Source of the DNA: CALXOD01 sp964402715
GTDB lineage: Bacteria; Verrucomicrobiota; Lentisphaeria; Victivallales; Victivallaceae
Direction: 5' to 3'
Length of the DNA stretch: 64,000 bases
NCBI GenBank assembly: GCA_964402715.1
Contig: CAYODJ010000007.1
Span: forward strand, 1 to 64,000
This document shows, piece by piece, positions 1-8,030 of this stretch. The notes beneath the pieces are model-generated. The model was not told where the DNA came from. It saw only the letters and a program-made list of their open reading frames with translations, and did no database searches. Numbering within the stretch: the stretch's first letter is position 1; every line of letters starts with the position of its first letter. Both the position numbers and the translations under genes were made by a program.

Positions 1-780
1 CAGGCCTTTTTCAAGTGCCTCTCAGGAAATTTGCGCAATTCATGGGACGTTATCCGTCTCTATGACTTCATGAAGGAGAAGCAGGCCGAGGGCAGAATCA
101 GGCGGATCGGCTTCTCCTACCACGGCGAGCCGGAAACTCTCGCGCAGATAGCGAGGACATACCCGTGGGACATCGCGCAGATCCAGCTTAATTATCTCGA
201 CTGGGAACTGTGCCGTTCCGGAGAGCAGTATGACGTGCTGACCGGACTCGGAATTCCGGTGATAGTGATGGAGCCGTTGAAAGGCGGCACCCTGGTGAGA
301 CTGCCCCCCGGCGCGAAGAGGATCTTCGAGCAGGCCGATTCGTCCGCGAGCGTCGCGTCGTGGGGACTGCGTTTCGCGGCATCCCTGCCGAATGTGCAGA
401 TCGTTCTGTCCGGAATGTCGGATCCGTCGCACGTGGCCGACAACATCAAGACGTTCTCTCCGCTGCGCCCCCTGACCGACGGGGAGCGGAAAGTCATTGC
501 CGACGCGCTGTCCGTGTTCCGGAAATCGAGCGCGGTGCCCTGCACGGCGTGCCGTTACTGCGCACCGTGTCCGGCGGGGGTGGATATCCCCCGGAATCTG
601 GCCCTGTACAATCAGGTCAAGAGCGGAGGTGCGCTGTTTCATGCGAAGCTGGTCTACGACGCGATGCCGGAGGAGCAGAGGGCGTCGTCCTGCGTCAACT
701 GCGGAAGCTGCCTGAAGAAGTGTCCGCAGCGGATCGGGATTCCCGATCATCTGCAGGAGATGGCGAAGATGTTCCGGTGA
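1..780 (+). CDS. aldo/keto reductase with C-terminal 4Fe-4S domain (5' end off window)
   Basis: The frame is open from the first base with no start, so the N-terminal half of the barrel, where the family's catalytic Tyr and Lys lie, is missing. The visible 259 residues hold late barrel strands (GFSYHGEPETL, VIVMEPLKGGTL) and then a ferredoxin-like tail with two cysteine clusters, CTACRYCAPCP and CVNCGSCLKKCP, expected to bind iron-sulfur clusters. This domain order is known from a large family of anaerobe aldo/keto reductases whose substrates are mostly unknown. It is cytoplasmic by composition. A hairpin terminator follows about 105 bases downstream, so it probably ends its transcription unit. 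Confidence 0.88.
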   Translation, partial: QAFFKCLSGNLRNSWDVIRLYDFMKEKQAEGRIRRIGFSYHGEPETLAQIARTYPWDIAQIQLNYLDWELCRSGEQYDVLTGLGIPVIVMEPLKGGTLVRLPPGAKRIFEQADSSASVASWGLRFAASLPNVQIVLSGMSDPSHVADNIKTFSPLRPLTDGERKVIADALSVFRKSSAVPCTACRYCAPCPAGVDIPRNLALYNQVKSGGALFHAKLVYDAMPEEQRASSCVNCGSCLKKCPQRIGIPDHLQEMAKMFR

Positions 781-885
781 TTCCGCGTACGCACGGGGAG
801 CGCCCGTGTTTCATCTCCGGTTTCCGCGACGGCCGCATGTCGCGGATCCGGCGCGCGCCGTCTGCGGAGACGGCGTCGGTTCCGC

Positions 886-914
886 GACCGGCGCCGCGGC
901 CGGCCGGTCTTTTT
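886..914 (+). terminator. Rho-independent terminator after the aldo/keto reductase
   Basis: A 7-bp perfect stem (GACCGGC at 886-892 with GCCGGTC at 903-909) is followed at once by five T residues. The T run overlaps the -35 box of the next promoter, so one transcript ends where the next begins. Confidence 0.6.
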
Positions 915-941
915 GCTTTTCGCAATTCAGCAGTGTATATT
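913..941 (+). promoter_or_regulatory. sigma70-type promoter for the 146-aa unknown gene
   Basis: TTGCTT (913-918), a 17-base spacer and TATATT (936-941). The leader to the start codon is about 90 bases and contains a perfect 16-base palindrome at 967-982 that could fold as a short hairpin. Confidence 0.55.
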
Positions 942-1038
942 ACCCCGGCTTTCAAGGTGATTCGCGACGGCGGCGCCGCCGTTCATCGGTCCGGCGGAAA
1001 ACGCCGCGGGGAACATAATCGGAGAGAGAGTTTTGCTT

Positions 1039-1479
1039 ATGGCGGACAATCAGGAGATCAAGGAGTTCATCGCGAAGGAACTGGTCGCTGGACAGTCGCT
1101 TTCGGACATACAGGACAAGGTCAACGCCAAGTTTTCCTGCAAGAAGACGTTCATGGAGATCCGCCTCCTTGCCGCTGAAATTGAAGACATCGACTGGAAA
1201 TCTCTGGATCCGGAGCCTCCGAAGAACTCCGCAGGGCAGGAGTCGTCGCGGACGCGCGGCGCGGCGGCCGGACCGGGCAGGACCGAGATTACGCTGAGCA
1301 GGGTGCTGCGTCCCGGCGCCGTCGTCGGCGGCTCGGTGAGATTCGGCTCCGGAGCGCGGGCGGAGTGGTTTATGGATCAGTTCGGGCAGTGCGGTTTCGA
1401 CAATGTCTCCGGCGAGCCGACGGAACAGGACGAGATGGATTTCCAGAGAGAGCTGCAGCGGGTTCTGTCGTCGCGCTGA
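1039..1479 (+). CDS. conserved-looking small protein of unknown function
   Basis: I do not recognise this 146-residue protein. It has an acidic, helical N-terminus (ADNQEIKEFIAKEL, about residues 2-15) that includes the phrase VAGQSLSDIQDKVN, a Ser/Gly/Arg-rich linker near residues 65-80, and a compact C-terminal part with LRPGAVVGGSVRFGSG and WFMDQFGQCGFD. There is no signal peptide or membrane segment, so it is probably cytoplasmic. ATG 1039 was chosen over an in-frame TTG at 1033 because the purine-rich GGAGAGAGAG (1021-1030) sits about 8 bases before it. It has its own promoter and stands alone before tatD. Codon use matches its neighbours. Confidence 0.7.
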   Translation: MADNQEIKEFIAKELVAGQSLSDIQDKVNAKFSCKKTFMEIRLLAAEIEDIDWKSLDPEPPKNSAGQESSRTRGAAAGPGRTEITLSRVLRPGAVVGGSVRFGSGARAEWFMDQFGQCGFDNVSGEPTEQDEMDFQRELQRVLSSR

Positions 1480-1741
1480 CGCGCCGCCGCATGACGGCGG
1501 CACCGTCGTCGATCGGGAGCGCACATCTTGTAGCACCTCTCCGTGTGACGGACGGTTTACCCGGCTCATGCCGATACGCGCCGCGGCCGGCGGCTTCCGG
1601 ACAGGATCTCCGTGCGCGCGCCGCGGCCGGATGCGGAATGCTTCCCGTATTCCGGCTATTTCTTCGCTGGCTCCGGAGCGGAGGACGGAACCCGGGTTCC
1701 GGTTCAGGCGCCGGAGATTCCCGAATCAGGAGACGGCGGAG

Positions 1742-2563
1742 ATGAATTTGTTCGACACCCATTTTCATTACGACGGCAATGAAACGCCGGAACAATACCG
1801 CGAGATCATCCGCCGCCATCTGCGGACGAGCGGAGTCGTGCCTGCGCCGGGGATTTTATACCTGATGGCGAACGGCACGGATTACGAGACGAGCCTCCTG
1901 GCCAGAGGTTTCGCGAAGGAAACGCCGAACGCATGGTTCGCGGCCGGACTGCATCCGCACTGCGCGGAGAGCGAAAAGCGGCCGATGGCGGACTTCGACG
2001 AGCTGCTGGAGGATCCGGGATGCGCGGCGGTCGGGGAAATAGGTCTGGATTATTTCTATGAAATCGTACCGCGCGGGCGTCAGCGGCATGTTCTTGAATA
2101 TTTCCTGTCGCTGGCTCTGCGGAAATCGATGCCGGCGGTGATTCACTGCCGGGACCGTGAAGGCGAATGCGGGGCCTATGAAGACATGTACAGCATCCTG
2201 AGAGACTTCTCCGGCGCGGGGGGACGCATGACCATCCATTGCTTTTCGGGCACTCCCGCATGGGCGGAGAGGATGCTGGAGCTGGGGAGCTGGCTCGGCG
2301 TGACCGGCATGGTGACTTTCTCCCGCGCCGTCAACATCCGCGACGTTCTGAAACTGATTCCCGACGACAGGCTGCTGCTGGAAACGGACGCTCCGTATCT
2401 GGCGCCGGTTCCGTATCGGGGAAAGCCCAACACGCCGGGATATCTTCCTCTGATCGCGGCCAGAGTCGCGCAGGAGAAGGGACGCGGTGTGGAGGATGTC
2501 GCGAATCTCGCCACGGAGAATGCGCTGAATTTCTTCGGGCTGGCGGGGAGGTCGGGTCGATGA
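1742..2563 (+). CDS. TatD-family metal-dependent hydrolase (DNase)
   Basis: A 273-residue protein of the TatD amidohydrolase fold, normally a cytoplasmic, metal-dependent 3'-5' DNase. The N-terminal metal motif DTHFH (residues 5-9) is present, followed by AVGEIGLDYFYE, the HCRDREGE histidine region, IHCFSG and the C-terminal LLLETDAPYLAP motif. The reading frame extends further upstream, but ATG 1742 gives the normal family N-terminus directly before the DTHFH motif and follows a GGAG-containing stretch. Its TGA overlaps the ATG of nudC by 4 bases, so the two are probably translationally coupled. Confidence 0.9.
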   Translation: MNLFDTHFHYDGNETPEQYREIIRRHLRTSGVVPAPGILYLMANGTDYETSLLARGFAKETPNAWFAAGLHPHCAESEKRPMADFDELLEDPGCAAVGEIGLDYFYEIVPRGRQRHVLEYFLSLALRKSMPAVIHCRDREGECGAYEDMYSILRDFSGAGGRMTIHCFSGTPAWAERMLELGSWLGVTGMVTFSRAVNIRDVLKLIPDDRLLLETDAPYLAPVPYRGKPNTPGYLPLIAARVAQEKGRGVEDVANLATENALNFFGLAGRSGR

Positions 2564-3375
2564 CGCGGTTCGAACCGCTTCCTCCGCTGACCGTGCAGGG
2601 AGACGGTTCCGCAGTGGTGGCGGCGTTCGCCGAGGGGCGCCTGCTTCTGACCCGCATGGAGGACGGTTCCCTGCGTCTTCCCAGCGCGGCGGCGGTGGTG
2701 CGGAGCCCGGCCGAGATGGTGCGGGTCGGGCGTTTCGGCGGGCGTCTGTGCGGCGCTCTGAACCTGCCGGTCTGTCCGGGGATCGCCGGAGTGGAGGCTC
2801 TGGATCTCAGAGAGGCGCTGCAGGCTCTGCCGGAGGCGGAGCGGACGGCGGCCTCGCGCGGGCGTGAGCTGCTTTTCTGGCGGGACAGGAGGCGTTTCTG
2901 CGGAGTCTGCGGCGCGGCGGTGGTCGATCACGGAAAGGAGTGCGCGCGGATCTGCACGGCGTGCGGTGCCATGTATTTCCCGGTGCTGGCCCCGGCGGTC
3001 ATTGTGGCGGTGCACCGCGGGGAGCGGCTGCTGCTGGCTCACAACCGTAAATTCCGTGACGGAGTGTACAGTCTGATCGCCGGATTCGTGGAAGCCGGTG
3101 AGAATCTGGAGAACGCGGTGCGCCGCGAGGTTCTGGAGGAGACGGGAATCGAGATCAGGAACCTGGCCTACTTCGGCAGTCAGAGCTGGCCGTTTCCGAA
3201 CTCGCTGATGCTGGGATTTCATGCCGAGTACGCGTCGGGCGAACTGCGGGCGGACGGCGAGGAAATCTCCGACGCCGGCTGGTTTTCTCCCGAGTCGTTT
3301 CCCATGCTTCCGTCTCCGGGCAGCATTTCACGGGAATTAATCGAGGACTGCCGTCGGAGAATGCTGAATGAATGA
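2560..3375 (+). CDS. nudC: NAD(+) diphosphatase / RNA deNADding enzyme NudC
   Basis: A 271-residue Nudix hydrolase that cleaves NADH/NAD+ to NMNH/NMN and AMP, and in bacteria can remove NAD caps from RNA. The family's architecture is complete: a variable N-terminal domain, a four-cysteine zinc ribbon (CGVCGAA ... CTACGAMYFP), the Nudix box (GFVEAGE ... REVLEETGI) and the NudC hallmark SQSWPFPNS just downstream. The start is the ATG of an ATGA overlap with tatD. The length is normal. It sits in a housekeeping gene run and no specific control signal is visible. Confidence 0.93.
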   Translation: MTRFEPLPPLTVQGDGSAVVAAFAEGRLLLTRMEDGSLRLPSAAAVVRSPAEMVRVGRFGGRLCGALNLPVCPGIAGVEALDLREALQALPEAERTAASRGRELLFWRDRRRFCGVCGAAVVDHGKECARICTACGAMYFPVLAPAVIVAVHRGERLLLAHNRKFRDGVYSLIAGFVEAGENLENAVRREVLEETGIEIRNLAYFGSQSWPFPNSLMLGFHAEYASGELRADGEEISDAGWFSPESFPMLPSPGSISRELIEDCRRRMLNE

Positions 3376-3408
3376 CGCGCCGGGAACGGGACGTCATGGG
3401 GAGGAATC

Positions 3409-3954
3409 ATGAATGAGGAGCTTTTTTTCCGCGGATCGCTGCTGCTGGCCGCTCTGATCTGGGCGGCTCTCGGGTGCTGGACATATACCCTGAACGGGGA
3501 CAAACTTCCGCGCTGGGAGAAGCTGCCGCGCAACCGCGCGGTCGGCGCGCTGCTGGGCTGTGCCGCGCTGATCTGGTGCATCCCGCACGCGCGGCCGGTT
3601 GTCTTCGACTGGATGGTGCCGTATCTGTGGCCCATGGCGATCGGCGGGACGGTTCTCGGATACTGTTTTCTGGATTATCTGTTCGCGCGCGCCGCCGGCG
3701 GTCTGCTGATACTCGTCTCCTACCATTTCGTGCACGGCACGTTCGATTTTCACACGCAGGGGGCGCCTTTTCTGGCGATTCTCTACTGGATAATCGGCGT
3801 TTTTGGCATCTGCATCTCCGGAAAGCCGTACTGGCTTAGGGACTTGCTGCGGGCTCTCTGCGGGAAGGTCCGCCTCCGTCTGTTTACATGCGGATTTCTG
3901 CTGCTGCTGGGCGTCGCCACCCTGCTCGGCGGACTGCTGCCCAAAGCACAGTGA
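3409..3954 (+). CDS. multi-pass inner-membrane protein of unknown function
   Basis: A 181-residue hydrophobic protein with about five predicted membrane segments, near residues 7-24, 46-60, 68-92, 94-112 and 119-136, and a last one at 155-175. I cannot assign a family. A GGAGG ribosome-binding site precedes ATG 3409 at good spacing. It lies between nudC and rsmG with short gaps on the same strand, so it is probably co-transcribed with them. There are no obvious catalytic motifs; a conserved-looking SYHFVHGTFDF lies in the middle. Confidence 0.72.
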   Translation: MNEELFFRGSLLLAALIWAALGCWTYTLNGDKLPRWEKLPRNRAVGALLGCAALIWCIPHARPVVFDWMVPYLWPMAIGGTVLGYCFLDYLFARAAGGLLILVSYHFVHGTFDFHTQGAPFLAILYWIIGVFGICISGKPYWLRDLLRALCGKVRLRLFTCGFLLLLGVATLLGGLLPKAQ

Positions 3955-3960
3955 GCGGCG

Positions 3961-4623
3961 ATGTTCGATCTTGTCGCCTTTGCGTCGGAATGCGGAGCGG
4001 CGGATCCGGAACGCTTCGCGCGGGAGTCCGGACAGCTCTTCCGGCTGCTGACGGACGCGAACCGGACGGTGAATCTGACCCGTATCGTCGCGCCGGAGGA
4101 CTTCGAGACGAAGCATGTGGCCGACTCGCTGTCGATCGCCCGCTTTTTCCCGGAATTCAGGACTGAACCTCTGCGGGTAGCGGACATCGGCTGCGGGGCG
4201 GGTTTTCCGTCGCTGGTGCTGGCCATGGCTTTCCCCGGGCTTCAGGTGACGGCCGTCGATTCCACCGGGAAGAAAATCGCGTTTGTCGAACGTGCGGCGG
4301 CGGTGTTGAGGCTGCGGAATCTGAGGACGCTTGCCGGACGATCCTGCGAGCTCAACCGCCGGCGGGAACACCAGCGTCGGTTCGACGTCGTCACCGCGCG
4401 CGCCGTCGGTCCGGCGAGCGAAATCTGGAGGGACGCCCGGAACTTTCCGAACCGTGACGGCCGTTTCATTCTCTACAAGACGCCGCGGCAGGCGGAAGCG
4501 GAACTCGCCGACGTCCGCAGGATCTCGCACGGTCTGTCATGGTGCCTCACCGATGTCTTCGAGCTTCCGGGAAACTGCGGTCAGCGGCTGTTTCTTTATT
4601 CGGACCGTCCTTCCTCCGGCTGA
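3961..4623 (+). CDS. rsmG: 16S rRNA (guanine527-N7)-methyltransferase RsmG
   Basis: A 220-residue SAM-dependent methyltransferase (GidB) that makes m7G527 in 16S rRNA. Visible motifs: the N-terminal helix with NLTRI (family NLT motif), KHVADSLS, the SAM-binding VADIGCGAGFPSL loop, VDSTGKKIAFV, and TARAVGP. The length is typical. It starts 6 bases after the preceding membrane protein, with a weak GAGCGG ribosome-binding site, suggesting read-through translation. It converges with the ABC permease gene; the two stop codons are about 10 bases apart and there is no room for a conventional terminator. Confidence 0.92.
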   Translation: MFDLVAFASECGAADPERFARESGQLFRLLTDANRTVNLTRIVAPEDFETKHVADSLSIARFFPEFRTEPLRVADIGCGAGFPSLVLAMAFPGLQVTAVDSTGKKIAFVERAAAVLRLRNLRTLAGRSCELNRRREHQRRFDVVTARAVGPASEIWRDARNFPNRDGRFILYKTPRQAEAELADVRRISHGLSWCLTDVFELPGNCGQRLFLYSDRPSSG

Positions 4624-4633
4624 CGGCCCCGGT

Positions 4634-5599
4634 TCAGCGTTTCCGCTGGATCAGCACGGCCGCGACGATGACCGCGCCTTTCACCGTTCCCTGCAGATTG
4701 ACCGAGACGCCCCACATGTCGAGCACGTTGGAGACGATCCCCAGAATCAGGACTCCCGCCAGCGTGCCCCAGACCGATCCCCGTCCGCCGGACATCGCGG
4801 TGCCCCCGATTATCACCGCCGCGATGGCATCCAGCTCGTAGGAGAGCCCGGCGTTGGTCGAGCTCATGGAATTGAGACGCGCCGCCAGCAGTATGGCGCT
4901 GACGCCGACGGCGGCGCCGGAAAGGATGTATGTCAGGAAGCGCACGCGTCCGGTGTGGATGGCGGCGAATTCCGCCACCCGCTCGCTGGAGCCGACGGCG
5001 CACAGATGCCGTCCGAACCGCGTCCGGTTGAGCAAGACCGCGAACAAGAACGTGACGCAGAACAGTATCCATACCGGCAGCGGCACCGACAGCCACGACG
5101 CGCCTCCCAGGCGGCCGAAGAGTTCGTTGCCGCTGCTGGCCAGTCCGGCGTCCGCGGCATAGAGAGCCAGCGATCGGAAGACCGACAGCGTGCCCAGTGT
5201 GGCGATGAACGGCGGAATTCTCCCTATGACCACCAGAGCGCCGTTCAGCGCCCCGCCTCCGACGCCGACGGCTCCGGCGACCAGCGCACCCGCAATCAGA
5301 CCGGCCGCCGGATCGGCCACATGGTTCATGGCCATGATTCCCAGCACGCCCGACAGCGCCAGCAACGAGCCTACGGACAAATCGATGCCGCCTCCGACGA
5401 TGATCAGCGTCATGCCTATGGATATGATTCCGCTGTAGGACACCTGGCGCAGAATGTTGAACAGGTTCTGCGACTGCCGGAAGCCTTCGCTGGAAAGACA
5501 GCAGACCGCCAGCAGCACGGCCAGCGCCAGATACGACCCTCCTGTTCTGAGCGACGGCCTCCACCGCGCCAGCGCATGAATTGAGAATTTCATCGTCAT
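4634..5599 (-). CDS. RbsC/XylH-type sugar ABC transporter permease
   Basis: A 321-residue inner-membrane permease of the ribose/xylose class (CUT2). Visible family landmarks are GGGIDLSVGSLLAL, the conserved NGALV after a Gly-rich segment, PPFIATLGTL, and AVIIGGTAMSGGRGSVWGT; about 8-10 hydrophobic helices span the chain. The start at 5599 (MTMKFS) lies 2 bases after the stop of the ATPase gene and has GGAG upstream, whereas the open frame before it is not membrane-like. It should form the channel for the adjacent ATPase. No periplasmic binding protein gene is in the window. Confidence 0.9.
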   Translation of the reverse strand: MTMKFSIHALARWRPSLRTGGSYLALAVLLAVCCLSSEGFRQSQNLFNILRQVSYSGIISIGMTLIIVGGGIDLSVGSLLALSGVLGIMAMNHVADPAAGLIAGALVAGAVGVGGGALNGALVVIGRIPPFIATLGTLSVFRSLALYAADAGLASSGNELFGRLGGASWLSVPLPVWILFCVTFLFAVLLNRTRFGRHLCAVGSSERVAEFAAIHTGRVRFLTYILSGAAVGVSAILLAARLNSMSSTNAGLSYELDAIAAVIIGGTAMSGGRGSVWGTLAGVLILGIVSNVLDMWGVSVNLQGTVKGAVIVAAVLIQRKR

Positions 5600-5601
5600 T
5601 T

Positions 5602-7092
5602 CTATCTCACTCCGGTTGCAAGATACATGATCCGCTCCTCGTTGACGTCGTCGCCTTCGACCGCTCCGGCCAGTCTGCCGTCGCGCATGACCAGAACCCG
5701 GCGGCACATGCCGATGATCTCCTCCAGATCGGAGGAGATCAGCAGACAGGCGACGCCCTTGTCCGCCAGACTGCGGATGAAGTCGTACACCTCGCAGCGG
5801 GCACCCACGTCCACGCCTCTGGCCGGTTCGTCAAAAATGAACACTTTCGGATCCGTGTCCAGCCCTTTCGCGATGGCGACTTTCTGCTGGTTGCCCCCGG
5901 ACAGGAAACGCGTCGGCATCTCCGTGCCGCCGGCGCGGATGCGGAAAAGCTTCCGGTAATATTCCGCCCGCCTGCGTTCGGCGTCGCGGTCGATGAACCA
6001 TCGCCCGTATTTCGACAGCGATGTCAGGGTTATGTTCTGAGTCATCGTGAAATCCGGCAGGATGCCTGTTCCCTGACGATCTTCGGACAGCAGCGCTATC
6101 CCCGCGCGCACGGCCTGCGGCGCGGAACGGAAGCGCACCCGCCTCCCGTTCAGAGTCATGCTCCCCTTTGATATCCGGCGCAGACCGTAAATGGTTTCGG
6201 CCAGTTCGCTGCGGCCGCTTCCTCCCAGTCCGGCCACTCCCAGGATTTCGCCGCTGCGCAGTTCGAACGATATGTCTTCCAGCGCTCCGGGCACCGAAAC
6301 TTCCGACAAGGCAAGGAGCACGGGAGCGTCCGATTTCGGCTCGCGGCGCGGCGGAAACTTTCTGGAGAATCTGCGTCCGACCATCATCCTCGCCATGGCG
6401 TCCGGCTCCAGCGTCCCGGCGGCATGTCTCCCGACGATTCTCCCGTCACGCAGAACCGCGACCTCGTCGCAGAGCTCCTTCACCTCCCGGAGCTTATGCG
6501 AGACGAAGATGGTCGACACTCCGGCGGACCGCAGGTCTCTGATGATGCCGAACAGCAGATCCGCCTCCCGCCTGTTGAGGACGGTGGTCGGTTCGTCCAT
6601 GATCAGCAGACGGCACTGCCGGCTGAGAGCCCGGGCGATTTCAACGAACTCCTTTTCGGCCACGCTCAACGAGTCCACGGGGGAATCGGGATCCAGATCC
6701 ACCTGCAGCCTCGACAACGTCCTGCGGGCGTCCAGCCGCATCCTCGTCCGATCCAGCAGACCAAGTCCGGTCCGCGGCTCTCTGCCGAGGAACAGGTTTT
6801 CGCAGACCGACAGTCCGCCGATCAGGTTGAACTCCTGCGGAACATAGGAAATGCCCGCCGCCGCCGCCTGCGAGGTGTTCTGGAAAGACGCGGGACGGCC
6901 GTCGAGCAGGATCCGTCCGCTGTCGCGGCGTTCGAGCCCGGTCAGGCACTTGATCAGCGTGGACTTTCCCGCGCCGTTCTCGCCGATCAGGCCGAGAATC
7001 GTTCCGGACGGCAGCGTCAGCGAGATGTCCGTCAGAACCGGAACGTCGGAGTAGCTTTTTGACAGCCGTTCAATTTTCAGCAAATCGCTCAT
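5602..7092 (-). CDS. RbsA-type sugar ABC transporter ATPase (two fused ABC domains)
   Basis: A 496-residue duplicated ATPase of the ribose/galactose/xylose (CUT2) class. The first half has a canonical Walker A (GLIGENGAGKST) and LLIMDEPTTVLN Walker B. The second has the degenerate loop GVAGLGGSGRSE typical of RbsA C-domains, LSGGNQQKVAIAKGL and FDEPARGVDVGA. ATG 7092 (MSDLLKIERLSKSY) gives the usual N-terminus; an in-frame ATG at 7107 is an alternative, and neither has a strong ribosome-binding site. It follows tsf and its terminator, and is coupled to the permease gene. Substrate unknown: a pentose or hexose is likely from the family. Confidence 0.9.
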   Translation of the reverse strand: MSDLLKIERLSKSYSDVPVLTDISLTLPSGTILGLIGENGAGKSTLIKCLTGLERRDSGRILLDGRPASFQNTSQAAAAGISYVPQEFNLIGGLSVCENLFLGREPRTGLGLLDRTRMRLDARRTLSRLQVDLDPDSPVDSLSVAEKEFVEIARALSRQCRLLIMDEPTTVLNRREADLLFGIIRDLRSAGVSTIFVSHKLREVKELCDEVAVLRDGRIVGRHAAGTLEPDAMARMMVGRRFSRKFPPRREPKSDAPVLLALSEVSVPGALEDISFELRSGEILGVAGLGGSGRSELAETIYGLRRISKGSMTLNGRRVRFRSAPQAVRAGIALLSEDRQGTGILPDFTMTQNITLTSLSKYGRWFIDRDAERRRAEYYRKLFRIRAGGTEMPTRFLSGGNQQKVAIAKGLDTDPKVFIFDEPARGVDVGARCEVYDFIRSLADKGVACLLISSDLEEIIGMCRRVLVMRDGRLAGAVEGDDVNEERIMYLATGVR

Positions 7093-7141
7093 TGACGTGC
7101 ACCGCATGTCGTCCGCAGCGGGGGCGGGCGGGGGCGCCGCG

Positions 7142-7181
7142 AAAAAAACGATCCCCCCGCAGGACGGTTCCGCGCGGGGGG
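7142..7181 (-). terminator. Rho-independent terminator after tsf
   Basis: Read on the minus strand, CCCCCCGC (7174-7181) pairs with GCGGGGGG (7153-7160) around a 13-base loop, and seven T residues (7142-7148) follow within a few bases. It separates rpsB-tsf from the downstream ABC transporter, so that pair must rely on read-through or its own unseen promoter. Confidence 0.8.
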
Positions 7182-7208
7182 ACTGAGCCGAAACGTCGGA
7201 GTACCCCG

Positions 7209-8009
7209 TCAGAGCTCCTCGCCGACTTCCCAGCGCACGAAACGCTTCACCCGGGCGCCCGGTCTCAGTTTCGCGAACGACGTCTTGTCGTCGCGGATCC
7301 ACGGCTGATGGACCAGACAGACCTCGCTGTAGAACTTCCGAATCTTTCCCTCGACTATCTTGTCGATGATGTCGGCGGGTTTGCCGGACTGCTGCTGCTG
7401 CGCCGCAGCGATTTCGCGTTCCCTGGCGACGACCTCCTCCGGCACGCAGTCCTTGCAGATGTAGGACGGGCGGAACGCGGCGATATGCATGCACAGGTCG
7501 TTCAGCAGACCCGGATCGCTTTCCCCCTCCACCTCGACCATGACCCCGACGCGTCCGCCCATGTGCAGATAGTCGCCCAGCGTTCCGGACGCGTTCCACT
7601 TCAGGGCGCGCCGGATCTGCATGTTTTCGCCGATGGTGGCGATTCTGTCGATCAGCTTGTCCCTGTTGAGTTCGTTGACCTGCGTCGTGACATCCCCTTC
7701 GGCATCCGCGGTCAGCGCACTTCTGCCGACTTCCAGCACGAAGTCACGGAAGCGATCCGTGTTGGCGGCGAAATCCGTCTCGCACAGGACTTCGACCATC
7801 GCCCCTCTGCCGTTTTCAATCACGGCGATTATCCTGCCCTGGTTCGTGGCACGGCCGGACTTCTTCTCCGCCTTCGCCGCGCCGTGCTTGCGGAGCTCCT
7901 CCACCGCCTTGTCCATGTCGCCGCCGGCCGCAGTGAGAGCGCGCTTGCAGTCCATCATCCCGGCCCCGGTCTTTTCCCTGAGGGCTTTCACCATATCAGC
8001 GTTGATCAT
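7209..8009 (-). CDS. tsf: translation elongation factor Ts
   Basis: A 266-residue EF-Ts, the cytoplasmic nucleotide-exchange factor that recycles EF-Tu-GDP. The N-terminal UBA-like domain (VKALREKTGAGMMDCKRAL) and the signature CETDFAANTDRF are clear, and the C-terminus retains the IVEGKIRKFYSEVCL region. It is slightly shorter than the roughly 280 residues of E. coli EF-Ts. It sits 21 bases after rpsB, the classic arrangement, and ends at a strong terminator. Start at 8009 is supported by a GGAGGA-like sequence upstream. Confidence 0.96.
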   Translation of the reverse strand: MINADMVKALREKTGAGMMDCKRALTAAGGDMDKAVEELRKHGAAKAEKKSGRATNQGRIIAVIENGRGAMVEVLCETDFAANTDRFRDFVLEVGRSALTADAEGDVTTQVNELNRDKLIDRIATIGENMQIRRALKWNASGTLGDYLHMGGRVGVMVEVEGESDPGLLNDLCMHIAAFRPSYICKDCVPEEVVAREREIAAAQQQQSGKPADIIDKIVEGKIRKFYSEVCLVHQPWIRDDKTSFAKLRPGARVKRFVRWEVGEEL

Positions 8010-8030
8010 ATCTTTTCCTCCAGTGAATCG

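Noticed and set aside
40..750. Long minus-strand frames opposite the aldo/keto reductase and many other genes
   Set aside because: They are antisense shadows of GC-rich genes: Arg-rich, without ribosome-binding sites or family motifs.
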